Below the pieces are notes generated by a model. That model saw only the letters and a program-made list of their open reading frames with translations. It was not told the origin of the DNA and searched no databases. Below are positions 27,462 through 36,533 of a DNA stretch of 64,000 nucleotides, in pieces. A program made the translations under genes and the position numbers. The stretch is from an uncultured Paracoccaceae bacterium. GTDB lineage: Bacteria > Pseudomonadota > Alphaproteobacteria > Rhodobacterales > Rhodobacteraceae. How positions within the stretch are numbered: position 1 is the first letter of the stretch; each line of letters begins with the position of its first letter. The stretch spans positions 124,001 through 188,000 of the forward strand of contig CANMKB010000001.1 in assembly GCA_947498415.1 (NCBI GenBank). Direction: 5' to 3'.

Positions 27462-28442
27462 TTATACCTTCAAGACGATCTTGCCGATATGCGCACCGCT
27501 TTCCATATGCGCATGTGCGGCGGCGGCCTCTTCAAGCGGGAATTCCGAATCCATAACCGGTGCAATCCGCCCGCCCTCAAGCATCGGCCACACGGTCTCA
27601 CGCAAGGCCTCTGCAATCTGGGCCTTCACCAAATCGCTCTGCGGGCGCAGGGTTGATCCTGTCAACGTTAGGCGACGCAGCATGATCTGCGCAAAGTTCA
27701 GCTCGACCTTAGCCCCCTGCAAAAAGGCGATCTGCACCAAGCGCCCTTCGGTCGCCAGCGCTTTCACATTGCGCGGCAGGTAATCGCCACCCACCATATC
27801 CAAAATGACATGGGCGCCGCCTTGCGCCTTTAACACCTCAACAAAATCTTCCTCGCGATAGTTCACCGCGATTTCAGCCCCAAGCTGGCGGCAAACCTCA
27901 CATTTTTCTTCTGACCCTGCGGTGGCAAACACCCGTGCGCCCAGCGCATGGGCCAACTGAATGGCCGTCGTTCCAATCCCCGAAGAGCCCCCATGCACCA
28001 AAAATCGCTCACCGGCTTTCAGCCCGCCGCGATCCATCACATTGCTCCAGACCGTAAAGAATGTTTCAGGCAAACACGCAGCCTCACGCAGCCCCATGCC
28101 TTTGGGCACAGGCAAACAATGCGCCGCAGGGGTCAGCACATATTCGGCATAGCCCCCACCGGGCAACAAGGCACAAACCTCATCCCCTTCAGACCACTGT
28201 GTGACCCCTTCACCCACCGACACCACAACGCCAGAGGCCTCAAGCCCCGGCAATGGGCTGGCAGAGGCCGGAGGGCGATACAGCCCCGCACGCTGAAGGG
28301 CATCAGGGCGATTCACACCCGCATAGGCAACCTTAATCACCACCTCGCCCGCGCTTGGCGCAGGAATAGGCTGATCGCTGATTTTTAATACTTCTGGTCC
28401 GCCCGGTTCAGTGATCTCAATTGCCCGCATGCCTTGGCTCAT
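27462..28442 (-). CDS. NAD(P)H:quinone oxidoreductase-like MDR protein (PIG3 type)
   Basis: ATG 28442 with GGGGAG 7 nt upstream gives 326 residues. The N-terminal GroES-like half lacks the zinc Cys/His ligands. A Rossmann fold follows with HGGSSGIGTTAIQLAHALGA, the NADPH-binding loop of the QOR/PIG3 branch. Such enzymes reduce quinones or similar carbonyls using NADPH. It begins 40 bp after the COQ9 gene on the same strand, a link to quinone metabolism that supports the call but does not prove substrate. Confidence 0.88.
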   Translation of the reverse strand: MSQGMRAIEITEPGGPEVLKISDQPIPAPSAGEVVIKVAYAGVNRPDALQRAGLYRPPASASPLPGLEASGVVVSVGEGVTQWSEGDEVCALLPGGGYAEYVLTPAAHCLPVPKGMGLREAACLPETFFTVWSNVMDRGGLKAGERFLVHGGSSGIGTTAIQLAHALGARVFATAGSEEKCEVCRQLGAEIAVNYREEDFVEVLKAQGGAHVILDMVGGDYLPRNVKALATEGRLVQIAFLQGAKVELNFAQIMLRRLTLTGSTLRPQSDLVKAQIAEALRETVWPMLEGGRIAPVMDSEFPLEEAAAAHAHMESGAHIGKIVLKV

Positions 28443-28482
28443 CGCCCGCTCCCCCACTTATTCACGTTCTGAAATTATCCAA

Positions 28483-29166
28483 CTACGACCGCCAACGACC
28501 GGGAAAACCCGTCACTGGAGTGGGGCGTTTCACCCGCCCTAACGAGGCCAAAGGCCCCGCAAGCGCTTTCCCCAGCGGCCCTTTGTTAAAGCTGGCCTTG
28601 GCCTTTTCAAACTGCATTACATTTTCGATTCGGCGTTCCAGAAACGCCCAAGTCGCCTCGTGACCATCGGTCTCATCCCCCAGCCAATACAAAACCGTCG
28701 CCGCATAAACCGCACTCAGCGTGGCACGTTTTGAATACCAGTTGATGTCCTCCGACGTGTCCCCCAGCGCATCCCAAATCGCATCGCTGGTGCCCCAGAT
28801 CAACTTAGACCCAGCGGCCGCGTTCTGCGGCAGGGCAAACAAGGTTGTCCCCTTGCGCACCGCTTCTTTGTCTTCGCACAATTGCAATCGTTGCTTCACT
28901 GCAAAGATCACCCGATCCCGAAAGCGCATTTCGTTTAAATCAGCGGATTTTATTTCATCCACCATCGCTGCATCCCCTTTTCGGTGATAAGCGACTGCCA
29001 AATCCAACGCCCCGCGCGGGCACAAGGATCGCGCCACAGTAGGGTCGATTCCGCTATCGGCCACAGCGGCCTCAAAGGTCTCTGCCCCCCACCCGTCAAA
29101 GGCCACATGCGGCTCGGCGCAGGCTAGCAATTCTGCAATCACATTCTCTGGGGACATCTGAGGCAT
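28483..29166 (-). CDS. COQ9 family protein (ubiquinone synthesis accessory)
   Basis: The 227-residue protein has the COQ9 layout: a TetR-like helical N-terminal region (SGIDPTVARSLCPRGALDLAVAYHRKGD) and a C-terminal domain with DTSEDINWYSKRATLSAVYA and YWLGDETDGHEATW. COQ9 binds isoprene lipids and presents ubiquinone intermediates to COQ7-type hydroxylases. It is divergent from rpsU and upstream of the quinone reductase-like gene. Confidence 0.92.
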   Translation of the reverse strand: MPQMSPENVIAELLACAEPHVAFDGWGAETFEAAVADSGIDPTVARSLCPRGALDLAVAYHRKGDAAMVDEIKSADLNEMRFRDRVIFAVKQRLQLCEDKEAVRKGTTLFALPQNAAAGSKLIWGTSDAIWDALGDTSEDINWYSKRATLSAVYAATVLYWLGDETDGHEATWAFLERRIENVMQFEKAKASFNKGPLGKALAGPLASLGRVKRPTPVTGFPGRWRS

Positions 29167-29275
29167 TGGGGTCTCCTTGGTTTGTGCACATACTAGACAG
29201 AACCCACAGCCTTTGCTATAGGGGCGGCTCCTGCAAATCCTTGCAACTTCAAACTAGAAAGGTGGTGAAAACCAC

Positions 29276-29482
29276 ATGCAGGTTAGTGTTCGCGACAACA
29301 ACGTCGATCAGGCGCTTCGTGCCCTGAAGAAAAAGCTACAGCGTGAAGGTGTCTTCCGTGAAATGAAGCTCAAGCAGCATTTCGAGAAGCCATCCGAGAA
29401 AAAAGCGCGTGAGAAAGCTGAAGCGATCCGCCGTGCCCGTAAACTGGCACGTAAGAAAGCACAGCGTGAAGGTCTTCTCTAA
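29276..29482 (+). CDS. rpsU: 30S ribosomal protein S21
   Basis: The 68-residue protein begins [20 protein letters not shown] and ends in a long basic helix, as S21 does. AAAGGTGG lies about 9 nt upstream of the ATG. S21 helps the 30S subunit start translation. It is a single-gene unit closed by a strong terminator. Confidence 0.97.
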   Translation: MQVSVRDNNVDQALRALKKKLQREGVFREMKLKQHFEKPSEKKAREKAEAIRRARKLARKKAQREGLL

Positions 29483-29516
29483 GACTCTTCCAGCTTTTGG
29501 ATACTGAAAAGAATAC

Positions 29517-29550
29517 AACCCCCGTGGCCTCGCCGCGGGGGTTTGTTTTT
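29517..29550 (+). terminator. Rho-independent terminator of rpsU
   Basis: AACCCCCGTGGC (29517-29528) pairs with GCCGCGGGGGTT (29532-29543) in a 12-bp stem with one G-U pair and a CTC loop, then TTTGTTTTT. Confidence 0.92.
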
Positions 29551-29602
29551 GGGCTTTTGCATTGTTTGTAAAACCCTCTTGCGATTTATTACAATCATTC
29601 TA

Positions 29603-29621
29603 AATTAGAATTATTCTAATT
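29603..29621. promoter_or_regulatory. Irr-type iron-control element upstream of ferritin
   Basis: AATTAGAA-TTA-TTCTAATT is a perfect 8-3-8 palindrome. It contains the core of the rhizobial/rhodobacterial Irr box (TTTAGAA-N3-TTCTAAA) at 12 of 14 positions. It lies 20 nt before the ferritin ATG, just ahead of the GAGGA ribosome-binding site, so a bound repressor would block transcription. A second overlapping palindrome, ATTCTAA-A-TTAGAAT, spans 29597-29611. Confidence 0.75.
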
Positions 29622-29641
29622 TATTTTGAGGACAGTCAAAG

Positions 29642-30151
29642 ATGAAACTAGACGCCAAACTCGCCGAGGCCTTGAACCAGCAAATCAACAACGAACTGGC
29701 TGCATCCCTGAACTACCTCGCAATGGCCGCCTATTTTGATTCCTTGTCCCTGCCCGGGTTTGCATCTTGGTTTCGGGCGCAGTCCCAGGAAGAAAACGAT
29801 CACGGCATGCGAATCTATGACTTTGTCGTAAAACGCGGCGCAGACGTCACCATCGACGGAATCACAGCACCACGTGGCGCGTTCAATTCGCCGGTCGCCG
29901 CACTTGAATCCGCATTGGCCATGGAAACCGAAGTGACCAAGCAAATTCACGCGCTATACGAGATGGCACAAGACGCCAAAGAGTTCTCTGCGCAATCCAT
30001 GTTGAACTGGTTCCTAGATGAACAAGTGGAGGAAGAAGATAGCTTCCGCACATTGATCGAACAGGCTCAGGCCGCCGGGGATGATCGCTGGAACTTGCTT
30101 CTGCTCGACAAAGAAGTGGCCGCGCGCGGTGGTGCCGAGGCAGAAGCATAA
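29642..30151 (+). CDS. ftnA: Ferritin (non-haem, FtnA type)
   Basis: A 169-residue iron-storage protein forming 24-mer shells. Ferroxidase residues match those of E. coli FtnA with a shift of one: E18, Y25, E51, H54 and E95, with later Glu residues in EQVEEEDSF. It has no Met haem ligand like that of bacterioferritin, and no extension. GAGGA precedes the ATG. The Irr-like palindrome in front suggests it is made when iron is ample. Confidence 0.94.
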   Translation: MKLDAKLAEALNQQINNELAASLNYLAMAAYFDSLSLPGFASWFRAQSQEENDHGMRIYDFVVKRGADVTIDGITAPRGAFNSPVAALESALAMETEVTKQIHALYEMAQDAKEFSAQSMLNWFLDEQVEEEDSFRTLIEQAQAAGDDRWNLLLLDKEVAARGGAEAEA

Positions 30152-30283
30152 TCGCGCCCAGCGGTCTATACGCATTTGTGAACGTCTAATGAGCGTAATC
30201 AAACGGGCGAATTACACACTTCGCCCTTTTAATACGTCGCGATGGTTATACCTTCTACTGCACATCGCTGAAGGGACGACACT

Positions 30284-31153
30284 ATGACTGACACTTATAC
30301 GCCACCCAAAGTCTGGGTTTGGGAGCAAGGCAACGGCGGCGAATTCGCCAGCATCAACCGACCAATCTCTGGTGCGACACACGACAAAGACCTGCAGATA
30401 GGAAAGCATCCGTTCCAACTGTATTCACTGGCGACCCCCAATGGTGTCAAAGTCAGCGTAATGTTCGAAGAGCTTTTGGCCGCAGGTCACACCGGTGCTG
30501 AATATGATGCTTGGCTGATCAACATCAGCGAAGGACATCAGTTTGGCAGCGGCTTTGTTGAGGTAAACCCAAACTCAAAAATTCCAGCGTTGATGGATCA
30601 CACCACGACACCGCCGACACGCATTTTTGAATCCGGCGCGATCCTTCTGCATCTGGCTGAAAAATTCGACGCTTTCCTGCCAAGCGACCCTACCAAACGC
30701 GCAGAGCTGATGAGCTGGCTGTTTTGGCAGATGGGATCTGCCCCCTATCTGGGCGGTGGTTTTGGCCACTTCTATGCCTATGCACCCGAAAAATGGCAGT
30801 ACCCAATTGACCGTTTTTCTATGGAAGCCAAACGTCAACTTGACGTGCTAGACAAACGTCTCGCTGACAACGCCTATTTGGTTGGCGAAGACTACACTAT
30901 CGCAGATATCGCGGTGTGGTCGTGGTACGGCCAGCTTGTCCTAGGCCGACTATATGACGCGGCTGAATTCCTGGATGTCGCATCCTACAAAAACGTTGTG
31001 CGTTGGGCCAAAGAGATCGATGCACGCCCAGCTGTTGCGCGCGGACGCATGGTTAACCGTGCTTGGGGCGAACCGTCAGAGCAATTGCGCGAACGTCACG
31101 ACGCAAGCGACTTTGAAAATAAGACCCAAGACAAGCTTGAGGCCGCCGAGTAG
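30284..31153 (+). CDS. yghU: YghU-like glutathione-dependent disulfide oxidoreductase
   Basis: The 289-residue GST-fold protein starts with the Nu-class extension (PPKVWVWEQGNGGEFASINR), then a thioredoxin fold (HPFQLYSLATPNGVKVSVMF, with TPNG at the glutathione site, and NPNSKIPALMDH, FESGAILLHLAE) and an all-helical domain. YghU-type enzymes bind two glutathiones and reduce disulfides or organic peroxides. No obvious operon partner. Confidence 0.92.
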   Translation: MTDTYTPPKVWVWEQGNGGEFASINRPISGATHDKDLQIGKHPFQLYSLATPNGVKVSVMFEELLAAGHTGAEYDAWLINISEGHQFGSGFVEVNPNSKIPALMDHTTTPPTRIFESGAILLHLAEKFDAFLPSDPTKRAELMSWLFWQMGSAPYLGGGFGHFYAYAPEKWQYPIDRFSMEAKRQLDVLDKRLADNAYLVGEDYTIADIAVWSWYGQLVLGRLYDAAEFLDVASYKNVVRWAKEIDARPAVARGRMVNRAWGEPSEQLRERHDASDFENKTQDKLEAAE

Positions 31154-31229
31154 GTCAAAGTTATGTAATATTTACGGATGCGGCGCGTTAATCAGTTGCC
31201 AATTGGCAATTTTCGCGCCGCTTCTGTCT

Positions 31230-31688
31230 TTAGACCGGCAGGGCCGTGGTTTTGAACACGGTTCGAAGCGCAAACGAGCTTTGCATTTGGGCGACACCGG
31301 GCAAACGTGCCAGATATTGGCGGTGGATTCGCGCGAAATCTTCGGTGTTTTCCGCAACCACTTTCAGAATATAGTCGGCTGTTCCCGCCATGAGGTGGCA
31401 TTCCAAAACATCCGGAATACGCGCCACGGCCTTTTCAAAAGCCTCCAAAACCTCATCCGCCTGCCCTGACAGAGTAATCTCAACGAATACCGTCGTCGGT
31501 ACATTCATTTTACGCGCGTCCAGCAGGGCCACATAATCACGAATATACCCATCCGCCTCAAGGCGCTGAACACGTCTATGACACGCAGACGGAGACAGGT
31601 TTACAGCCTCAGATAGGTCCGCATTGGAAATCCGGCCTTGCTTTTGCAATGCCACCAAAATCCGACGATCTGTTTGGTCTATGGTCAT
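31230..31688 (-). CDS. Lrp/AsnC regulator, probable AldR controlling alanine dehydrogenase
   Basis: ATG 31688 with AAGGAG about 10 nt upstream gives 152 residues starting MTIDQTDRRILVALQKQGRI; the frame extends upstream without a site. It has an N-terminal HTH (NADLSEAVNLSPSACHRRVQ) and a C-terminal RAM effector domain (GTADYILKVVAENTEDF). It is divergent from ald, the arrangement of AldR/ald pairs in which alanine is the co-inducer. The 136-bp shared spacer should hold the operators. Confidence 0.92.
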   Translation of the reverse strand: MTIDQTDRRILVALQKQGRISNADLSEAVNLSPSACHRRVQRLEADGYIRDYVALLDARKMNVPTTVFVEITLSGQADEVLEAFEKAVARIPDVLECHLMAGTADYILKVVAENTEDFARIHRQYLARLPGVAQMQSSFALRTVFKTTALPV

Positions 31689-31824
31689 ATCTTCGAAGCT
31701 CCTTGCGCCTTCGCGCACAATACTCGAAGAAATTTCAATTTCTATCTTTTTATTTCGCTCGAAAAAGCAGCACATTTTGTCGCACCTCATGCACCTTAAA
31801 TGTAGACAAACTTAGAGGTCAGTC

Positions 31825-32943
31825 ATGAAAATCGGATGCCCAACAGAGATTAAACCCCAAGAATTCCGGGTCGGCATGACACCGGATGCTGCACGCGAAG
31901 CTGTGAACCACGGTCATGACGTTGTCATCCAACGTGGCGCAGGTTTGGGTGCGGGCTTCACCGACGAAGATTACCACTCTGCGGGTGCTGTAATTCTGGA
32001 TACAGCCGAAGAAATCTTTGCCACTGCGGATATGATCGTGAAGGTTAAAGAGCCTCAAGCGATTGAGCGCAAAATGCTTCGCGAAGGCCAGCTCCTATTT
32101 ACCTATCTGCACCTTGCGCCAGACCCTGAGCAAACCCATGACCTTTTGGAAAGCGGCTGTACTGCGATTGCGTATGAAACCGTCACCGATGACCGCGGCG
32201 GCCTGCCCTTGCTGGCCCCAATGTCCGAAGTTGCCGGCCGTTTGGCGCCACAGGTAGGTGCCTATACATTGCAAAAAGCCAATGGTGGCCGTGGTGTGTT
32301 GATGGGCGGCGTTCCGGGTGTTGCTCCGGCAAAAGTTGTCGTGATCGGTGGTGGTGTTGTGGGTACACATGCTGCGAAAATCGCGGCAGGCATGGGCGCG
32401 GATGTCACTGTGCTGGATCGCTCTTTGCCGCGTCTGAAGTATTTGGACGACGTGTTTGGCGGCACATTTAAAAACCAATATTCCACTGCAGGTGCGACAG
32501 CAGAGCTGGTGCGCGAGGCGGATATGGTCATTGGGGCGGTTCTGATCCCAGGTGCAGCGGCCCCAAAGCTGATCTCTCGGGCGCAACTGTCTGACATGAA
32601 GCCGGGAGCGGTATTGGTTGATGTTGCGATTGACCAAGGTGGTTGTTTTGAAACCTCTAAGGCCACAACCCACGCTGACCCGATCTACGAAGTCGATGGC
32701 ATCATGCACTACTGCGTGGCCAATATGCCGGGTGCCGTTGCGCGCACATCGACACAGGCATTGGGCAACGCAACTTTGCCGTTCCTGCTGTCATTGGCCG
32801 ACAAAGGCTGGCGCAAAGCCTGTGAAGACGATCCGCATTTGCTGAACGGCCTGAACGTACACGCCGGCAAGCTGACCTACTATGCGGTGGGTAAAGCCTT
32901 GGGTCTTGATGTGGTCTCACCAAGCATTGCTCTTAAGAGCTGA
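31825..32943 (+). CDS. ald: Alanine dehydrogenase
   Basis: A 372-residue NAD-dependent enzyme that interconverts L-alanine with pyruvate and ammonia. It starts MKIGCPTEIKPQEFRVGMTP, the family hallmark. The Rossmann motif reads VVIGGGVVGTHAAKIAAGMG and the active-site His/Asp region lies in TYLHLAPDPEQTHDL. Length matches the homohexameric family. GAGG lies upstream of the ATG. It feeds alanine nitrogen into central metabolism. Confidence 0.96.
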   Translation: MKIGCPTEIKPQEFRVGMTPDAAREAVNHGHDVVIQRGAGLGAGFTDEDYHSAGAVILDTAEEIFATADMIVKVKEPQAIERKMLREGQLLFTYLHLAPDPEQTHDLLESGCTAIAYETVTDDRGGLPLLAPMSEVAGRLAPQVGAYTLQKANGGRGVLMGGVPGVAPAKVVVIGGGVVGTHAAKIAAGMGADVTVLDRSLPRLKYLDDVFGGTFKNQYSTAGATAELVREADMVIGAVLIPGAAAPKLISRAQLSDMKPGAVLVDVAIDQGGCFETSKATTHADPIYEVDGIMHYCVANMPGAVARTSTQALGNATLPFLLSLADKGWRKACEDDPHLLNGLNVHAGKLTYYAVGKALGLDVVSPSIALKS

Positions 32944-32955
32944 TCACATCAATTT

Positions 32956-32982
32956 TTGGAGGCGCCGCCACGGTGCCTCCAA
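32956..32982 (+). terminator. Hairpin terminator after ald
   Basis: TTGGAGGCGCCG (32956-32967) pairs with CGGTGCCTCCAA (32971-32982): a 12-bp stem with one G-U pair and a CCA loop, 12 nt after the ald stop and just before the convergent LysR stop. The U-run is weak (GATTTA). Confidence 0.65.
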
Positions 32983-32985
32983 GAT

Positions 32986-33879
32986 TTACGTTTCTTCTGG
33001 GTAAAGCGGGTTTTGACCTTCGAACAAAGGACGTAGTTCGCTTAGGCCTTTTGACACGAAATCCATAAAAACTCGAATGCGCGGCACTTGTCGCAAGTCT
33101 GTATGTGTTAACAACCACAGTGGCAATTGCGCAAACAGCGGTATGCCCGGCACGCGCATCAGAGCCTCATCCGTATCCCCCAAAAAACAAGACATCCGTG
33201 TTGCACCGATCCCGGCGTGAACCGCGGCAATGGCAGATGTCATATCATCTACAGTCAGCCGCGGATTAAGGTTTGGCCGCATTGTTTTCACTTCAGGCGG
33301 CGGGCCGGGCCAATGCGCGAATTTGATCCAATCCAACGGGTTGTCGCCACCTTTGTCTTGTAGGATCAAATCTCTACGCCCATAGACCCCAGCCTTTTGT
33401 TCAAAGAAACGCCGCCCGATCAGACTATCGGGTGGGTTTCGAGAGAACCGGATTGCAACATCAGCCTCGCGTTGCGCAAGGTTGAGCGATGCGTTTGTGG
33501 CCACCAGTTTCAGTTCAACTTCGGGGTAGGCGGTAATGAATTCTGCGAAGATGTCTGCCAATACACGATCAAACAACAGCTGCGGCGCGGTTACACGCAG
33601 TACGCCACGCACTTCGGTGTCGCGGGCGGCGACCTTGCGATCGAGGTCTGCCTCTAGGATTTCCATCTGCTCTGCGATCCGAACGGCGTCGCGCCCGGCC
33701 TCGGTTGGCACATAGCCGCTGGGCAGCCGTTCAAACAAGCGTGCCCCAAGGGCGGTTTCAGCTGCAGTGATTCGCCGCGCCACAGTGGCGTGGTTCACAC
33801 CAAGCACACGCGCGGCCCCGCTGGTGCCCGACTGACGGGCGGTTTCGAGCACAAATCTAAGGTCGTTCCAATCTGTCAT
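32986..33879 (-). CDS. LysR-family transcription regulator
   Basis: From ATG 33879 the protein has 297 residues and starts MTDWNDLRFVLETARQSGTS. Its winged HTH is SGAARVLGVNHATVARRITA, followed by a LysR substrate-binding domain. The frame is open to 33921, but the upstream codons do not look like LysR. It is divergent from the DUF1330 gene across 96 bp and may control it. The effector is unknown. The HTH has NHATVARR where many have SQPTVSRQ, as in the subgroup that often controls a single divergent gene. Confidence 0.88.
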   Translation of the reverse strand: MTDWNDLRFVLETARQSGTSGAARVLGVNHATVARRITAAETALGARLFERLPSGYVPTEAGRDAVRIAEQMEILEADLDRKVAARDTEVRGVLRVTAPQLLFDRVLADIFAEFITAYPEVELKLVATNASLNLAQREADVAIRFSRNPPDSLIGRRFFEQKAGVYGRRDLILQDKGGDNPLDWIKFAHWPGPPPEVKTMRPNLNPRLTVDDMTSAIAAVHAGIGATRMSCFLGDTDEALMRVPGIPLFAQLPLWLLTHTDLRQVPRIRVFMDFVSKGLSELRPLFEGQNPLYPEET

Positions 33880-33975
33880 ACCCTGATCGTATGCGCACAC
33901 AATAGTCGCATCAATGATCATTTTTAATCATAACAACTCCATTTAAGCCTAGGCCATCAAGCAAAGGATAAACCA

Positions 33976-34257
33976 ATGACGGCATATGCGATTGTGACTG
34001 TAACTGTAACAAACCCCAGCGTCTTTGACGCTTATCGAGAAAAAGCAGGGGCTGCGCTGGCGAAGTATCAGGCGAAGCCGATGGAGGTTTCAAAAGAGGC
34101 GCAGGTGATCGAAGGAAACGGTGCCGCACCTGATGTGACGGTCATCCTCACGTTCCCCGACCGCGACCATGCGCTGGGATGGATCAACGACCCTGAATTG
34201 GCCGAAACCCACGCGTTGCGCCGCGGGGCTGGGTCTTCGCATATCATTTTGATGTAA
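33976..34257 (+). CDS. DUF1330 protein (ferredoxin-like small fold)
   Basis: The 93-residue protein starts MTAYAIVTVTVTNPSVFDAY and contains AKYQAKPMEVSKEAQVIEG, then DHALGWINDPELAE, the DUF1330 pattern. The fold is a dimeric alpha/beta barrel like antibiotic-biosynthesis monooxygenases. Function is unknown. It faces the LysR gene and is probably its target. Confidence 0.85.
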   Translation: MTAYAIVTVTVTNPSVFDAYREKAGAALAKYQAKPMEVSKEAQVIEGNGAAPDVTVILTFPDRDHALGWINDPELAETHALRRGAGSSHIILM

Positions 34258-34263
34258 ATAAAT

Positions 34264-34291
34264 GGGCGGGCTGCCCCTCAACAGCCCGCCC
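34264..34291 (-). terminator. Hairpin between the DUF1330 and mscS genes
   Basis: GGGCGGGCTG (34264-34273) pairs with CAGCCCGCCC (34282-34291), a perfect 10-bp stem with an 8-nt loop. It lies between two convergent stop codons. The downstream T-rich side (ATTTATTT) is on the minus strand, so it probably ends mscS transcripts and may serve both. Confidence 0.65.
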
Positions 34292-34300
34292 GGCAATGGA

Positions 34301-35107
34301 TCAAGCTTCGCGCTTGAGTTCCACCACATGAGGATAGGGGATCGATACACCCTGTGCATCAAAGGCCTCTTTGACGGCTTGAGTGAGCTCAAACTTCACA
34401 TCCCAATAGTCTTCTGCCACACACCAGGCCCGCAGTGTGATATCGACAGAGCTGTCGCCCAGATTGGTGACACGCACCCATGGCTCTGGATCGCTCATCA
34501 CCCGCGTGTCGGCATCTGCGAGGCTTGCAAGAATGTCTTTGGCTTTGTTGATGTCATCACCATAATCGATGCCAAACACCAGATCGACACGACGGGTGGC
34601 ATGGTGTGAAAAGTTGGTGATCACAGAGCCCCAGGCCTGACCGTTCGGAACGATGATCTGCACGTTATCCGGGGTCGCCAGTTCAGTGACAAACAGGTTG
34701 ATGTCTTTGACCGTACCGGCGGTGCCTGCAACTTCGACAAATTGCCCCAATTTATAAGGGCGGAACAAGATCAGCATAAAGCCCGCTGCCAAATCGCTCA
34801 GCGTGCCCTGCAATGCCATGCCGATGGCCAAAGTTGCCGCGCCCATGATGGCGACAAGGCTGGTGGCTTGGATTCCAAACAGACCCAAAACCGCAATTGC
34901 GGTCATAAGTAGGATGACCCAGCGGATGATCGACGCAACAAAAGTGCCGATCGTATCATCCAGATTTTCGTTTGCCATCACACGCTTACGGATTGTGCGG
35001 CTGACAAGTCCGGCAAAGATCCAACCCGCCACCAAAACAAGCAATGCTTTGGCTGCATTTACAACAAGCGCGGCGTGCGCTTGCGCAAAGTCTACAATCA
35101 TTTCCAT
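34301..35107 (-). CDS. mscS: Small-conductance mechanosensitive channel (MscS family)
   Basis: The 268-residue inner-membrane channel has three helices; the pore helix reads AIMGAATLAIGMALQGTLSDLAAG with the Gly/Ala pattern of MscS TM3. The beta domain follows (FRPYKLGQFVEVAGTAGTVKDINLF, then VPNGQAWGSVITNF). It opens under membrane tension to release solutes in osmotic downshock. It lies next to mscL on the same strand, a functional pair. Confidence 0.93.
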   Translation of the reverse strand: MEMIVDFAQAHAALVVNAAKALLVLVAGWIFAGLVSRTIRKRVMANENLDDTIGTFVASIIRWVILLMTAIAVLGLFGIQATSLVAIMGAATLAIGMALQGTLSDLAAGFMLILFRPYKLGQFVEVAGTAGTVKDINLFVTELATPDNVQIIVPNGQAWGSVITNFSHHATRRVDLVFGIDYGDDINKAKDILASLADADTRVMSDPEPWVRVTNLGDSSVDITLRAWCVAEDYWDVKFELTQAVKEAFDAQGVSIPYPHVVELKREA

Positions 35108-35122
35108 AGTTTTATTCCTTCT

Positions 35123-35147
35123 GAATCTGGCGCTGTGCGCCAGATTC
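35123..35147 (-). terminator. Hairpin between mscL and mscS
   Basis: GAATCTGGCG (35123-35132) pairs with CGCCAGATTC (35138-35147), a perfect 10-bp stem with a 5-nt loop, between the mscL stop (35169) and mscS start (35107). It may end mscL mRNA or reduce read-through into mscS. There is only a short T-run (CCTTCTG side), so strength is unclear. Confidence 0.55.
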
Positions 35148-35168
35148 TCGTTCTAAAATCAGAACGTC

Positions 35169-35600
35169 TTATTTCTTGAGTGAGTCGCGGATTTCAAGCA
35201 AAACATCCAATTCGCTTGGACCTGCTGGTGCCTCTTCGACTGCTTCTTCTTCCTTTTTCGCCGCTGCTTCTTTGGCTTTGTTCACGTAGCGCACCAGCAT
35301 GAAGACGACAAAAGCGATGATCAGGAAGTTGATGACTGCCATGATAAAGGCACCATGTGCAAAGACCGCAGCGCCGGCTTCGCGTGCCGCTTCGAGTGTG
35401 GCGCCAGCAGCCACTTCACCAGACAACACAAGGTAAGAATTGTTGAAGTCGATGCCGCCCATGAACAGGCCGATGATTGGGTTGATCAAATCGCCCACCA
35501 TGGATTTCACGATTGCTGTGAACGCCGCGCCGATGATGATACCGACGGCCATGTCCATGACATTGCCCTTGGCAATGAAGTCTTTGAATTCTTGTAACAT
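35169..35600 (-). CDS. mscL: Large-conductance mechanosensitive channel MscL
   Basis: I use the second of two close ATGs (35600), which has GGGG at a proper 8-nt distance; ATG 35606 would be only 2 nt from it. The 143-residue protein starts [20 protein letters not shown], followed by TM1 ([20 protein letters not shown]), a loop, TM2 ([19 protein letters not shown]) and a charged cytoplasmic bundle. This is a standard pentameric MscL emergency valve. Confidence 0.95.
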   Translation of the reverse strand: MLQEFKDFIAKGNVMDMAVGIIIGAAFTAIVKSMVGDLINPIIGLFMGGIDFNNSYLVLSGEVAAGATLEAAREAGAAVFAHGAFIMAVINFLIIAFVVFMLVRYVNKAKEAAAKKEEEAVEEAPAGPSELDVLLEIRDSLKK

Positions 35601-35816
35601 ACGCATTTCCCCTTTTAAGCCCCACCCCGCCACGCGGGTGTGATTGTGCCGCATAGACTGCCCAAATACGCGGCAAGCGGCTACAAAAACTACGGGAAAA
35701 TTCGGGCTTGTTCCCCGCAAACGGCGAGGAATGCGCTATTTTTGTCTCAATTTCCGCGCCCGTTATATCAGCGTGAGATTTCCGAAGAGGAAATACTCGG
35801 TTGAGCTGTACTGGTC

Positions 35817-36449
35817 CTAGATCTTGCGGGCCACAATGTAGCGGCGCGCCTCGTTTGCGGGGTAGTGGCCGGTTTCAACCAACTCAAATCCCGCATCCAG
35901 AAAGGCCTGATCCAGCGCATCTGGGTGCATCATGGCAACAAACGGGGCTTTCCCGAGCTTTTGCATTAGAGGCAAGACGATCCGTATCATGCGATATTCA
36001 AGCTGCAATCCCCGCTGCGGTTTGCAAAAGGTCTTTGAGATTAGCAGACCACCGGGATTGAGGGCCGCATGGGCAGCTTTCAGCGTTTTGGGAAGGTCGT
36101 CGACCAGATGCAGCAGGTTCATCGCGATCACCGCGTCAAACGGGCCTTTTGGCATGTCATCACAATGGCGGGCCTCAAAACGGATGTTGCCCACGCATTG
36201 CTCCCAGGCTTCGGCTTTGCCTACCTCGAGCATGGATGTCGAGATGTCGGTTGCGAGGTATTCTGCAACGGACTTGGCGAGTATCAGCGCGGTGCGCCCG
36301 GTGCCTGCACCGATCTCGAGTACCGAATCCGTTTCCTTCAGATATGACTGCGTGCGTTCCAGCGTCAGTTCGTAACCGGCTTGGTTTTTAATTGGGGATT
36401 TCGCGTATTTTGGTGCGATCCCGTCCCAAAATGATTTGATATCCTGCAT
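35817..36449 (-). CDS. Class I SAM-dependent methyltransferase
   Basis: ATG 36449 with AAAGGAG 7 nt upstream gives 210 residues beginning MQDIKSFWDGIAPKYAKSPI. SAM motif I is VLEIGAGTGRTAL; motif II-like DAVIAMNLLHLVDD follows. It resembles methyltransferases with small-molecule or quinone-type substrates, but no specific match is possible. It is divergent from a LysR gene (85 bp apart), which may regulate it. Confidence 0.85.
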   Translation of the reverse strand: MQDIKSFWDGIAPKYAKSPIKNQAGYELTLERTQSYLKETDSVLEIGAGTGRTALILAKSVAEYLATDISTSMLEVGKAEAWEQCVGNIRFEARHCDDMPKGPFDAVIAMNLLHLVDDLPKTLKAAHAALNPGGLLISKTFCKPQRGLQLEYRMIRIVLPLMQKLGKAPFVAMMHPDALDQAFLDAGFELVETGHYPANEARRYIVARKI

Positions 36450-36533
36450 GGTGTAGCTCCTTTGAGCAAAATATCCCTCATTTGAGCTGCAAAAAAAATT
36501 GCCGAAATCCGCAGTCTGCTTATACATATTCGT

